Of a stretch of 64,000 nt of DNA, positions 20,101 through 35,100 are shown in pieces. The DNA is from Cololabis saira. Taxonomy: Eukaryota > Chordata > Actinopteri > Beloniformes > Belonidae. The notes below the pieces were generated by a model that worked only from the letters and a program-made list of their open reading frames with translations, was not told the origin of the DNA and searched no databases. Location: positions 47,982,368-48,046,367 of the forward strand of contig NC_084591.1 of NCBI RefSeq assembly GCF_033807715.1, given 5' to 3'. Both the position numbers and the translations under genes were made by a program. The number at the start of each line of letters is the position of its first letter. The stretch's first letter is position 1.

Positions 20101-23100
20101 GTTTATGGTGTGTGGTGAAGAATGTGTGTGTTATTGGGGTGTATTTTCATGATTTTTAGTGGTACAAGCAGGGAGGGTTGTTTTTTTATTTTTACTACTT
20201 GATAAACTGCACCACAACATTACGTTGTACAGGACTGTCTCAGAAAATTAGAATATGGTGATAAAGTTCTTTATTTTCTGTAATGCAATTAAAAAAAAAA
20301 AATGTCATACATTCTGGATTCATTACAAATCAACTGAAATATTGCAAGCCTTTTATTATTTTAATATTGCTGATTATGGCTTACAGTTTAAGATTAAGAT
20401 TCCCAGAATATTCTAATTTTTTGAGATAGGATATTTGAGTTTTCTTAAACTGTAAACCATGATCAGCAATATTAAAATAATAAAAGGCTTGCAATATTTC
20501 AGTTGATTTGTAATGAATCCAGAATGTTTGACATTTTTGCATTACAGAAAATAAAGGACTTTATCACAGTATTGTAATTTTCTGAGACAGTCCTGTAGAA
20601 AGACCAAATATCTTTGTAATCTAGCAGATTTATATTAACTTATTATTTTTTTGAAATGTATCTTATTGAGCATTCATTTCAGACACCCAATTTTCTTTTT
20701 AAATCAATACTAGATACTTATTTCTACTGATTGTAGAATAAAAGACGAGCACCTCAAGAAAACTTTAAGAACACCCTACTTGTACTTTTTTGCTTTTAAT
20801 AATCTCGGCAGGTCAATAGGGGAGTACCGGCACTTCATTTTTCCACTTAAAGTCCTGGGGCCTCATTTAAAATGGAGTGCGTAGGATTCATACTAAAAGT
20901 GCACGTACGCCCAAAAGCCGAAAATGGCGGGCGCAAAAAAAAATCCGGATCTATAAAACCGCGTGCACGCAGACTCCCACGCAATGTTCCCTTTATGAAT
21001 CACAGTCCACCTGGAAAGCTGCGCAGCTGACTCCGCCCCATATCCCGCCCTCAACACGCCCATAAATCCATATAGATGAGCCTACTGAGCATGCGCAGTG
21101 GCTTCCTGCAGCCTGTTAGGGATGAATCCGGATGAATGCGTCAGAATGAATGAACGTGTCGAGCCACCGTGCCACTGAATTTCGCTGAGATCTGAGATCT
21201 AGATGTTGTGGATGATGTGGAGAGAGGACAGTGAAACGAGATTATTTGGTGGTCACAGTAAAAGTAGAAAAAGTATATAAATAGTATAAAATAAAGCGAG
21301 TGAGTGGCAGCATGTCGTTGCTGCCCGTTAGTGCCACGATCGCACGACGCAATTTCCACTGGGGGCAGGGGGGACATGTCCCCCCCACTTTTCAAAATGA
21401 TGTATTTGTCCCCCCCACTTTTTACAGTTTAAAAACTAACGGTAGGCTCAGCAAATCATCAAGACACTCGGGACGGCGGCCCGGCAGCCCCCGCTCCCCC
21501 TCCTCCCTCCCGTCTCCCCTCGGAGCTGCTCTAGGCTGTTTTATGGTTCCGCGTTACACCAACGCAGAGCCTACGGCGTAGGGTACGCGGCGACGCGCAC
21601 CATACGCCGGACCCTACGGCGTAGGCTCTGCGTTGGTGTGACGCAGAACCATAATTCCGGCTTAAAAGTAAACAACATGAGCGCACGTACCCGTGCATGA
21701 CAGGCAGACACACACGGGGAGAAGAGACTATTTCTTTCATTTTAATTTTTTTTAAAAACTTTATCCTTATGAACGCAATTGTTATATAGTCCAACTTTCC
21801 TTATTTTAATCAGAACACTTTCTTTTTTCCTCTTCGGCGTGGAGTAGTGGGTTCGGAGCAGCAGCCATCCCCCCACCGCCCCCCCCCGCCGCCTGCTCCG
21901 TTATCAGCACTATATTATTATTATATGTTGTGATATGTGATGACATTATTAAGAGTATGACATGAATCTGGCTTCATTTCACCACCTCACAGCCTGCGTC
22001 GCCAGTTCCCCGTGTCTTAAGTAAATTCTTACGGGAGGGTCCAGGTTGCCGTAAAGATACGCAGATTTTTCGGTTAGTTTTTTCTTTTTAGATCCGAGGA
22101 TTTGCGTAGAAGGCGGCTTCCGCAACTTTCAGCCGCTTTTTCTGCGCAAGCAAGCTTTATAGATGAGGCCCCTGTTTATTTCAAATCGGTGACAAATAAC
22201 ACAAAAACTTGTTAGTCACCCACCTCTTTAAACAGACAGAGCTGTTTGATAGACTCTGTATAAACTTCAGTAAAACTAAAAGAATAAAAAAGGATAATAA
22301 CAGAAGGTTTGAAGACTTACTATTGATTACATTATAACCACTTGCTTCTCTTAAACAGCTGCATCAGCAATAATGATTCACTCACTTAAATACAAAGGAA
22401 CAATGTGAATCAATGAGTTGAGTCATTCAAATCAATCCCTGAAATCAAAGTTCACAGTGTGAGGAGCAGACAGCCCGGAGCCTCACATTCAGGGGTGTAG
22501 CACCAAATTCTGGGCCCTGTATACTCTCAAAGTCAGTGGGCCTCTATCCAAGCACGTGAGCAAAAAAAAAGAAAAGAAAAAAGGAGGGTATTTATTTCAT
22601 TTGAACACAAAGCACAAATACGGTTTTAAGCTACAATCAGATTAAATTACATTATATTGATGAGTTCATTCATTCCCCACCTGCATTTATGTATTTGGCT
22701 TACTTGTGCTCAAATAAAGACAATGCAAAAGGTTGTACAGTAAATGTCTTCATTAGAAGTCAAACGTGAAGTAAACATCCGATATACAGTAGTTTTGAAC
22801 AGCTTTTATACTTCAAACGTACTGTGAAAGCAAGTTCTAATTCGCACGACAAAAGTAGGGGGCACCCAGAGTTGAACTGGGGACCTCTTGATCTGCAGTC
22901 AAATGCTCTACTACTGAGCTATACCCCCTTTCTGCCACTTTTGAGATTGGTGGAGCCAGATTGTAAGAGTGGACCCCAGATGCACTAACTATTCTGATCA
23001 AAGTGGCAACATTTTTAGGACATACGTTGCCTCTTTCCCAATGAAGGCAGGGATCTTCCCCTGCAAGCATGAAAAGGAGGAAAGTTGACCACTCCATTTT

Positions 23101-26100
23101 ACAAAACCCAACCTGTTATTTGAGATCAAGGACTCAGTTTAGCAAACTGCTTGCATCCTTGAACATGACATTTCCATGGTAGTGCTGGAAGCAGCCTCAA
23201 AACGCTTTTATACTTCAAAATTACTGTGAAATCAGGTTTTAAGTCACACGACACAAGTAGGGGGCACCCAGAGTTGAACTGGGGACCTCTTGATCTGCAG
23301 TCAAATGCTCTACTACTGAGCTATGCCCCCTTTCTGCCATGTTTTGAGATTGGTGGAGCCAGATTGTAAGAGTGGACCTCAGTTACACTAACTATTCTTA
23401 TCAAAGTGGCAAAATCGTTAGGACCAACGTTACCTGAATATTCACACTCTCTTGGAGACCTGAGCACTCTGGAGTGGAAAACTGGGTGACTTTGGCTGCG
23501 TCCGAAATTCCGTACTTCCACCCTAATGAGTATCAAAAATGAGTATCCGAGCTTTTTTAGTGCGTCCGGAACATTAGTACGTACTCAATAGTATGTACTA
23601 TCCATACTCATTCTGGAGAAATGTATTAGTGTGGATTGATGGACACTAGCTAAGCAGAAACTTCCCACAATGCAAGCAGTGTTTGGTTGCTAAGTGATAC
23701 GTATATGTAATAAGTATAATATTAAGTGTAATAATATTATTGTATAATATTAATAATATAATATTCGTATATAATAATATTATATAATTTCATCTTGTTT
23801 GGGCCAGGATAAACGGGAAAGAGCGGCGCAGTGCTTCTACTGCTGCTGTTACCATGGTAACAGCTGCTACTGCTGCTGTGACACGTCACCTCCTCCCAAC
23901 GACAGGAAGTGACGTGTGCCCTCTGAATAGTACGTCCGAATTAATGCACACTACTGATATTTACTCAAAAGTGTGCCGAATTTAAAGAAGCTTGAGGCAG
24001 GATTGAGGCAGGATTTATGAAAAAAATTCGTATACGTTTTAAGTTTTCTAGTAATAATGTCAGATGAAGCATTCCAAACCAAAAAGAATGAGCCCTCTAG
24101 TGTATCTCTCCGTTGCCTTGAACAGGCTGTGTGCTGCAAAATGTGCTGCAATTCGGAGGCCGAATTTCCCGCGCTGTCCTGCGGTTTTGGCGTCACATGA
24201 CGATGCATGCACATTCTCCCCGTTATCCCGTGCCGGCTTCGCTGTTGGCTGCAGTACCCCCGACGGCCGTCGTGGTGAAGGGTGGCGCTAGAGAGTCTCA
24301 TTTCTTAAAAGGAGCATCATGCTCCTTTAAGTATACTTTTTAGTATATACTGTTTAGTATGGCATTTCGGACGTACCGTTTGTCTTTGACGTGTCATAGG
24401 TTCTGGAACAAACTATTGTGACCTCACACCTGTTGCTAGGCAACATCTGGTTTTGCAACGAAAAAGAGATTAAAAAAGTTTTTAGAGCTTCTGTACATTA
24501 GTTTCATCAATTAACAACTTCTTCATTTGTGACATCATAGATGTCATGAAGTCAGATTCAGAAACTCAATTTCAATCTTCTGTTCCAACAAGAAGACTTG
24601 TCCAGAACCGTAATAACACGACATCTCCATGGCAGTGCTGGAAGCAGTGTTGAAGAGCTTTTAGACTTCAAACCTACTGTGAAAACAAGTACCAAGTTGC
24701 ACGACACAAGTAGGGGGCACCCAGAGTTGAACTGGGGACCTCTTGATCTGCAGTCAAATGCTCTACTACTGAGCTACACCCCCTTTCTGCCATGTCTTGA
24801 GATTGGTGGAGCCAGATTGTAAGAGTGGACCCCAGTTGCACTAACTATTCTGATCAAAGTGGCAATTTTTTAAGGACATACGTTGCCTCTTTCCCAATGA
24901 AGGCAGGTATCTTCCCACTGCAAGCATGAAAAGGAGGAAAGTTGACCACCCCATTTTACAAAACCCAACCTCTTAATTGGGATTCAGGGCTCAATTTAGC
25001 AAACTGTGTGCATCCTTGAACATGACAGTGCTGGAAGTAGTCTTGAACAGCTTTTGGACTTCAAACTTGCTGTGAATAAAAGTTCTAAGTCGCACGACAC
25101 AAGTAGGGGGCACCCAGAGATGAACTGGGGACCTCTTGATCTGCAGTCAAATGCTCTACCACTGAGCTATACCCCCTTTCTGCCATGTTTTGAGATTGGT
25201 GGAGCCAGATTGTAAGAATGGACCAAAGTGGCAACATTTTTAGGACATACGTTGCCGCTTTCCCAATGAAGGCAGGGATCTTCCCTTGTAAGCATGAAAG
25301 TTGACCACCCCATTTTACAAAACTCAACCTGTTAATTGGGATTCAGGGCTCAATATAGCAAACTGCTTGCATGCTTGAACATGACAGTGCTGGAAGTAGT
25401 CTTGAACAGCTTTTATACTTCAAACTTACTGTGAAAGCAAGTTCTAAGTCGCACGACACAAGTAGGGGGCACCCAGAGTTGAACTGGGGACCTCTTGATC
25501 TGCAGTCAAATGCTCTACCACTGAGCTATACCCCCTTTCTGCCGTGTTTTGAGATTGGTGGAGCCAGATTGTAAGAGTGGACCTCAGTTGCACTAACTAT
25601 TCTGATCAAAGTGGCAACATTTTTAGGACATACGTTGCCTCTTTCCCAATGAAGGCAGGGATCTTCCCCTGCAAGCATGAAAAGGAGGAAAGTTGACCAC
25701 TCCATTTTACAAAACCCAACCTGTTTATTGGGCTTCAGGGCTCAATTTAGCAAACTGCTTGCACATGACAGTGCTGGACGTAGTCTTGAAAAGCTTTTGG
25801 ACTTCAAACTTGCTGTGAAAACAAGTTCTAAGTCGCACGACACAAGTAGGGGGCACCCAGAGTTGAACTGGGGACCTCTTGATCTGCAGTCAAATGCTCT
25901 ACCACTGAGCTATACCCCCTTTCTGCCAAGTTTTGAGATTGGTGGAGCCAGATTGTAAGATTGGACCAAAGTGGCAACATTTTTAGGACATACATTGCCT
26001 CTTTCCCAATGAAGGCAGGGATCTTCCCCTGCAAGCATGAAAAGGAGGAAAGTTGACCACTCCATTTTACAAAACACAACCTGTTATTTGGGATTAAGGA

Positions 26101-29100
26101 CTCAATTTAGCAAAGTGCTTGCATCCTTGAACACGGCAGTGCTGGAAGTAGTCTTGAACAGCTTTTATACTTCAAACTTAAGGTGAAAACAAGTTCTAAG
26201 TGGCACGACACAAGTAGGGGGCACCCAGAGTTGGCCTGGGGACCTCTTGATCTGCAGTCAAATGCTCTGCTACTGAGCTATACCCCGTCTCTGCCATATT
26301 TTGAGGTTGGTGGGGCCAGATTGTGAGAGTAGACCCCAGTTGCACTAACTATTCTGATCAAAGTGGCAAAATTTTTAGGACATACGTTGCCTCTTTCCCA
26401 ATGAAGGCAGGGATCTTCCCCTGCAAGCATGAAAAGGAGGAAAGTTGACCACTCCATTTTACAAAACCCAACCTGTTAATTGGGATTCAGGGCTCAATTT
26501 AGCAAACTGTGTGCATCCTTGAACATGACAGTGCTGGAAGTAGTCTTGAACAGCTTTTGGACTTCAAACTTGCTGTGAATAAAAGTTCTAAGTCGCACGA
26601 CACAAGTAGGGGGCACCCAGAGATGAACTGGGGACCTCTTGATCTGCAGTCAAATGCTCTACCACTGAGCTATACCCCCTTTCTGCCATGTTTTGAGATT
26701 GGTGGAGCCAGATTGTAAGAATGGACCAAAGTGGCAACATTTTTAGGACATACGTTGCCGCTTTCCCAATGAAGGCAGGGATCTTCCCTTGTAAGCATGA
26801 AAGTTGACCACCCCATTTTACAAAACTCAACCTGTTATTTGGGATTCAGGGCTCAATATAGCAAACTGCTTGCATGCTTGAACATGACAGTGCTGGAAGT
26901 AGTCTTGAACAGCTTTTATACTTCAAACTTACTGTGAAAGCAAGTTCTAAGTCGCACGACACAAGTAGGGGGCACCCAGAGTTGAACTGGGGACCTCTTG
27001 ATCTGCAGTCAAATGCTCTACCACTGAGCTATACCCCCTTTCTGCCGTGTTTTGAGATTGGTGGAGCCAGATTGTAAGAGTGGACCTCAGTTGCACTAAC
27101 TATTCTGATCAAAGTGGCAACATTTTTAGGACATACGTTGCCTCTTTCCCAATGAAGGCAGGGATCTTCCCCTGCAAGCATGAAAAGGAGGAAAGTTGAC
27201 CACTCCATTTTACAAAACCCAACCTGTTTATTGGGCTTCAGGGCTCAATTTAGCAAACTGCTTGCACATGACAGTGCTGGACGTAGTCTTGAAAAGCTTT
27301 TGGACTTCAAACTTGCTGTGAAAACAAGTTCTAAGTCGCACGACACAAGTAGGGGGCACCCAGAGTTGAACTGGGGACCTCTTGATCTGCAGTCAAATGC
27401 TCTACCACTGAGCTATACCCCCTTTCTGCCAAGTTTTGAGATTGGTGGAGCCAGATTGTAAGATTGGACCAAAGTGGCAACATTTTTAGGACATACATTG
27501 CCTCTTTCCCAATGAAGGCAGGGATCTTCCCCTGCAAGCATGAAAAGGAGGAAAGTTGACCACTCCATTTTACAAAACACAACCTGTTATTTGGGATTAA
27601 GGACTCAATTTAGCAAAGTGCTTGCATCCTTGAACACGGCAGTGCTGGAAGTAGTCTTGAACAGCTTTTATACTTCAAACTTAAGGTGAAAACAAGTTCT
27701 AAGTGGCACGACACAAGTAGGGGGCACCCAGAGTTGGCCTGGGGACCTCTTGATCTGCAGTCAAATGCTCTGCTACTGAGCTATACCCCGTCTCTGCCAT
27801 ATTTTGAGGTTGGTGGGGCCAGATTGTGAGAGTAGACCCCAGTTGCACTAACTATTCTGATCAAAGTGGCAAAATTTTTAGGACATACGTTGCCTCTTTC
27901 CCAATGAAGGCAGGGATCTTCCCCTGCAAGCATGAAAAGGAGGAAAGTTGACCACTCCATTTTACAAAACCCAACCTGTTAATTGGGATTCAGGGCTCAA
28001 TTTAGCAAACTGTGTGCATCCTTGAACATGACAGTGCTGGAAGTAGTCTTGAACAGCTTTTATACTTCAAACTTAAGGTGAAAACAAGTTCTAAGTCGCA
28101 CGACACAAGTAGGGGGCACCCAGCGTTGAACTGGGGACCTCTTGATCTGCAGTCAAATTCTCTACCACTGAGCTATACCCCCTTTCTGCCATGTTTTGAG
28201 ATTGGTGGAGGCAGATTGTGAGATTGGACCAAAGTGGCAACATTTTTAGGACATACATTGCCTCTTTCCCAATGAAGGCAGGGATCTTCCCCTGCAAGCA
28301 TGAAAAGGAGGAAAGTTGACCACTCCATTTTACAAAACCCAACCTGTTAATTGGGATTCAGGGCTCAATTTAGCAAACTGTGTGCATCCTTGAACATGAC
28401 AGTGCTGGAAGTAGTCTTGAACAGCTTTTATACTTCAAACTTAAGGTGAAAACAAGTTCTAAGTCGCACGACACAAGTAGGGGGCACCCAGAGTTGAACT
28501 GGGGACCTCTTGATCTGCAGTCAAATGCTCTACCACTGAGCTATACCCCCTTTGTGCCATGTTTTCAGATTGGTGGAGCCAGATTGTAAGAGTGGACCCC
28601 AGTTGCACTAACTATTCTGATCAAAGTGGCAACATTTTTAGGACATACGTTGCCTCTTTTCCAATGAAGGCAGGGATCTTCCCCTGCAAGCATGAAAAGG
28701 AGGAAAGTTGACCACCCCATTTTACAAAACTCAACGTGTTAATTGGGATTCAGGGCTCAATATAGCAAACTGCTTGCATGCTTGAACATGACAGTGCTGG
28801 AAGTAGTCTTGAACAGCTTTTGGACTTCAAATTTGCTGTGAAAACAAGTTCTAAGTCGCACGACACAAGTAGGGGGCAACCACAGTTGAACTGGGGACCT
28901 CTTGATCTGCAGTCAAATGCTCTACTACTGAGCTATGCCCCCTTTCTGCCATGTTTTGAGATTGGTGGAGCCAGATTGTAAGAGTGGACCCCAGTTGCAC
29001 TAACTATTCTGATCAAAGTGGCAACATTTTTAGGACATACGTTGCCTCTTTCCCAATGAAGGCAGGGATCTTCCCCTGCAAGCATGAAAAGGAGGAAAGT

Positions 29101-32100
29101 TGACCACTCCATTTTACAAAACACAACCTGTTAATTGGGATTCAGGGCTCAATTTAGCAAACTGTGTGCATCCTTGAACATGACAGTGCTGGACGTAGTC
29201 TTGAACAGCTTTTATACTTCAAACTTAAGGTGAAAACAAGTTCTAAGTGGCACGACACAAGTAGGGGGCACCCAGAGTTGAACTGGGGACCACTTGATCT
29301 GCAGTCAAATGCTCTACCACTGAGCTATACCCCCGTTCTGCCACGTTTTGAGATTGGTGGAGCCAGATTGTAAGATTGGACCAAAGTGGCAACATTTTTA
29401 GTACATACGTTGCCTCTTTCCCAATGAAGGCAGGGTTCTTCCCCTGCAAGCATGAAAAGGAGGAAAGTTGACCACTCCATTTTACAAAACACAACCTGTT
29501 ATTTGGGATTAAGGACTCAATTTAGCAAAGTGCTTGCATCCTTGAACACAGCAGTGCTGGAAGTAGTCTTGAACAGCTTTTATACTTCAAACTTAAGGTG
29601 AAAACAAGTTCTAAGTGGCACGACACAAGTAGGGGGCACCCAGAGTTGAACTGGGGACCTCTTGATCTGCAGTCAAACGCTCTACCACTGAGCTATACCC
29701 CCTTTCTGCCACGTTTTGAGATTGGTGGAGGCAGATTGTAAGATTGGACCAAAGTGGCAACATTTTTAGGACATACATTGCCTCTTTCCCAATGAAGGCA
29801 GGGATCTTCCCCTGCAAGCATGAAAAGGAGGAAAGTTGACCACTCCATTTTACAAAACCCAACCTGTTAATTGGGATTCAGGGCTCAATTTAGCAAACTG
29901 TGTGCATCCTTGAATATGACAGTGCTGGACGTAGTCTTGAACAGCTTTTATACTTCAAACTTAAGGTGAAAACAAGTTCTAAGTGGCACGACACAAGTAG
30001 GGGGACCCAGAGATGGCCTGGGGACCTCTTGATCTGCAGTCAAATGCTCTACTACTGAGCTATACCCCGTCTCTGCCATGTTTTGAGATTGGTGGAGCCA
30101 GATTGTAAGAGTGGGCCCCGTTTCATTAACTATTCTGATCAAAGTGGCAATTTTTTTAGGACATACGTTGCCTCTTTCCCAATGAAGGCAGGTATGTTCC
30201 CACTGCAAGCATGAAAAGGAGGAAAGTTGACCACCCCATTTTACAAAACCCAACCTGTTAATTGGGATTCAGGGCTCAATATAGCAAACTGCTTGCATGC
30301 TTGAACATGACAGTGCTGGAAGTAGTCTTGAACAGCTTTTGGACTTCAAATTTACTGTGAAAACAAGTTCTATGTGGCACGACACAAGTAGGGGGCAGCC
30401 AGAGTTGAACTGGGGACCTCTTGATCTGCAGTCAAATGCTCTACCACTGAGCTATACCCCCTTTCTGCCGTGTTTTGAGATTGGTGGAGCCAGATTGTAA
30501 GAGTGGACCTCAGTTGCACTAACTATTCTGATCAAAGTGGCAACATTTTTAGGACATACGTTGCCTCTTTCCCAATGAAGGCAGGGATCTTCCCCTGCAA
30601 GCATGAAAAGGAGGAAAGTTGACCACTCCATTTTACAAAACACAACCTGTTATTTGGGATTAAGGACTCAATTTAGCAAAGTGCTTGCATCCTTGAACAC
30701 AGCAGTGCTGGAAGTAGTCTTGAACAGCTTTTATACTTCAAACTTAAGATGAAAACAAGTTCTAAGTGGCACGACACAAGTAGGGGGCACCCAGAGTTGG
30801 CCTGGGGACCTTATGATCTGCAGTCAAATGCTCTACTACTGACCTATGCCCCCTTTCTGCCATGTTTTGAGATTGGTGGAGCCAGATTGTAAGAGTGGAC
30901 CCCAGTTGCACTAACTATTCTGATCAAAGTGGCAACATTTTTAGGACATACGTTGCCTCTTTCCCAATGAAGGCAGGTATCTTCCCCTGCAAGCATGAAA
31001 AGGAGGAAAGTTGACCACTCCATTTTACAAAACCCAACCTGTTAATTGGGATTCAGGGCTCAATTTAGCAAACTGTGTGCATCCTTGAATATGACAGTGC
31101 TGGACGTAGTCTTGAACAGCTTTTATACTTCAAACTTAAGGTGAAAACAAGTTCTAAGTGGCACGACACAAGTAGGGGGACCCAGAGTTGGCCTGGGGAC
31201 CTCTTGATCTGCAGTCAAATGCTCTACTACTGAGCTATACCCCGTCTCTGCCATGTTTTGAGATTGGTGGAGCCAGATTGTAAGAGTGGGCCCCGTTTCA
31301 TTAACTATTCTGATCAAAGTGGCAATTTTTTTAGGACATACGTTGCCTCTTTCCCAATGAAGGCATGTATGTTCCCACTGCAAGCATGAAAAGGAGGAAA
31401 GTTGACCACCCCATTTTACAAAACCCAACCTGTTAATTGGGATTCAGGGCTCAATATAGCAAACTGCTTCCATGCTTGAACATGACAGTGCTGGAAGTAG
31501 TCTTGAACAGCTTTTGGACTTCTATCTTGCTGTGAAAACAAGTTCTAAGTTGCACGACACAAGTAGGGGGCACCCAGATTTGAACTGGGGACCTCTTGAT
31601 CTGCAGTCAAATGCTCTACTACTGAGCCATGCCCCTTTTTTGCCATGTTTTGAGATTGGTGGAGCCAGATTGTAAGAGTGGGCCCCGTTTCATTAACTAT
31701 TCTGATCAAAGTGGCAATTTTTTTAGGACATACGTTGCCTCTTTCCCAATGAAGGCAGGTATGTTCCCACTGCAAGCATGAAAAGGAGGAAAGTTGACCA
31801 CCCCATTTTACAAAACCCAACCTGTTAATTGGGATTCAGGGCTCAATATAGCAAACTGCTTGCATGCTTGAACATGACAGTGCTGGAAGTAGTCTTGAAC
31901 AGCTTTTGGACTTCAAATTTACTGTGAAAACAAGTTCTATGTGGCACGACACAGGTAGGGGGCACCCAGAGTTGAACTGGGGACCTCTTGATCTGCAGTC
32001 AAATGCTCTACCACTGAGCTATACCCCCTTTCTGCCGTGTTTTGAGATTGGTGGAGCCAGATTGTAAGAGTGGACCTCAGTTGCACTAACTATTCTGATC

Positions 32101-35100
32101 AAAGTGGCAACATTTTTAGGACATACGTTGCCTCTTTCCCAATGAAGGCAGGGATCTTCCCCTGCAAGCATGAAAAGGAGGAAAGTTGACCACTCCATTT
32201 TACAAAACACAACCTGTTATTTGGGATTAAGGACTCAATTTAGCAAAGTGCTTGCATCCTTGAACACAGCAGTGCTGGAAGTAGTCTTGAACAGCTTTTA
32301 TACTTCAAACTTAAGGTGAAAACAAGTTCTAAGTGGCACGACACAAGTAGGGGGCACCCAGAGTTGGCCTGGGGACCTTATGATCTGCAGTCAAATGCTC
32401 TACTACTGACCTATGCCCCCTTTCTGCCATGTTTTGAGATTGGTGGAGCCAGATTGTAAGAGTGGACCCCAGTTGCACTAACTATTCTGATCAAAGTGGC
32501 AACATTTTTAGGACATACGTTGCCTCTTTCCCAATGAAGGCAGGTATCTTCCCCTGCAAGCATGAAAAGGAGGAAAGTTGACCACTCCATTTTACAAAAC
32601 CCAACCTGTTAATTGGGATTCAGGGCTCAATTTAGCAAACTGTGTGCATCCTTGAATATGACAGTGCTGGACGTAGTCTTGAACAGCTTTTATACTTCAA
32701 ACTTAAGGTGAAAACAAGTTCTAAGTGGCACGACACAAGTAGGGGGACCCAGAGTTGGCCTGGGGACCTCTTGATCTGCAGTCAAATGCTCTACTACTGA
32801 GCTATACCCCGTCTCTGCCATGTTTTGAGATTGGTGGAGCCAGATTGTAAGAGTGGGCCCCGTTTCATTAACTATTCTGATCAAAGTGGCAATTTTTTTA
32901 GGACATACGTTGCCTCTTTCCCAATGAAGGCATGTATGTTCCCACTGCAAGCATGAAAAGGAGGAAAGTTGACCACCCCATTTTACAAAACCCAACCTGT
33001 TAATTGGGATTCAGGGCTCAATATAGCAAACTGCTTCCATGCTTGAACATGACAGTGCTGGAAGTAGTCTTGAACAGCTTTTGGACTTCTATCTTGCTGT
33101 GAAAACAAGTTCTAAGTTGCACGACACAAGTAGGGGGCACCCAGATTTGAACTGGGGACCTCTTGATCTGCAGTCAAATGCTCTACTACTGAGCCATGCC
33201 CCTTTTTTGCCATGTTTTGAGATTGGTGGAGCCAGATTGTAAGAGTGGGCCCCGTTTCATTAACTATTCTGATCAAAGTGGCAATTTTTTTAGGACATAC
33301 GTTGCCTCTTTCCCAATGAAGGCAGGTATGTTCCCACTGCAAGCATGAAAAGGAGGAAAGTTGACCACCCCATTTTACAAAACCCAACCTGTTAATTGGG
33401 ATTCAGGGCTCAATATAGCAAACTGCTTGCATGCTTGAACATGACAGTGCTGGAAGTAGTCTTGAACAGCTTTTGGACTTCAAATTTACTGTGAAAACAA
33501 GTTCTATGTGGCACGACACAGGTAGGGGGCACCCAGAGTTGAACTGGGGACCTCTTGATCTGCAGTCAAATGCTCTACCACTGAGCTATACCCCCTTTCT
33601 GCCGTGTTTTGAGATTGGTGGAGCCAGATTGTAAGAGTGGACCTCAGTTGCACTAACTATTCTGATCAAAGTGGCAACATTTTTAGGACATACGTTGCCT
33701 CTTTCCCAATGAAGGCAGGGATCTTCCCCTGCAAGCATGAAAAGGAGGAAAGTTGACCACTCCATTTTACAAAACACAACCTGTTATTTGGGATTAAGGA
33801 CTCAATTTAGCAAAGTGCTTGCATCCTTGAACACAGCAGTGCTGGAAGTAGTCTTGAACAGCTTTTATACTTCAAACTTAAGGTGAAAACAAGTTCTAAG
33901 TGGCACGACACAAGTAGGGGGCACCCAGAGTTGGCCTGGGGACCTCTTGATCTGCAGTCAAATGCTCTACTACTGAGCTATGCCCCCTTTCTGCCATGTT
34001 TTGAGATTGGTGGAGCCAGATTGTAAGAGTGGACCCCAGTTGCACTAACTATTCTGATCATACGTTGCCTCTTTCCGAATGAAGGCAGGTATGTTCCCAC
34101 TGCAAGCATGAAAAGGAGGAAAGTTGACCACCCCATTTTACAAAAGCCAACCTGTTAATTGGGATTCAGGGCTCAATATAGCAAACTGCTTGCATGCTTG
34201 AACATGACAGTGCTGGAAGTAGTCTTGAACAGCTTTTGGACTTCAAACTTGCTGTGAAAACAAGTTCTAAGTCGCACGACACAAGTAGGGGGCACCCAGA
34301 GTTGAACTGGGGACTTCTTGATCTGCAGTCAAATGCTCTACCACTGAGCTATACCCCCTTTCTGCCACATTTTGAGATTGGTGGAGGCAGATTGTAAGAG
34401 TGGACCCCAGTTGCACTAACTATTCTGATCAAAGTGGCAACATTTTTAGGACATACGTTGCCTCTTTCCCAATGAAGGCAGGTATCTTCCCCTGCAAGCA
34501 TGAAAAGGAGGAAAGTTGACCACTCCATTTTACAAAACCCAACCTGTTAATTGGGATTCAGGGCTCAATTTAGCAAACTGTGTGCATCCTTGAATATGAC
34601 AGTGTTGGACGTAGTCTTGAACAGCTTTTATACTTCAAACTTAAGGTGAAAACAAGTTCTAAGTGGCACGACACAAGTAGGGGGACCCAGAGTTGGCATG
34701 GGGACCTCTTGATCTGCAGTCAAATGCTCTACTACTGAGCTATACCCCGTCTCTGCCATGTTTTGAGATTGGTGGAGCCAGATTGTAAGAGTGGACCCCG
34801 TTTCATTAACTATTCTGATCAAAGTGGCAATTTTTTTAGGACATACGTTGCCTCTTTCCCAATAAAGGCAGGTATGTTCCCACTGCAAGCATGAAAAGGA
34901 GGAAAGTTGACCACCCCATTTTACAAAACCCAACCTGTTAATTGGGATTCAGGGCTCAATATAGCAAACTGCTTGCATGCTTGAACATGACAGTGCTGGA
35001 AGTAGTCTTGAACAGCTTTTGGACTTCAAATTTACTGTGAAAACAAGTTCTATGTGGCACGACACAAGTAGGGGGCACCCAGAGTTGAACTGGGGACCTC

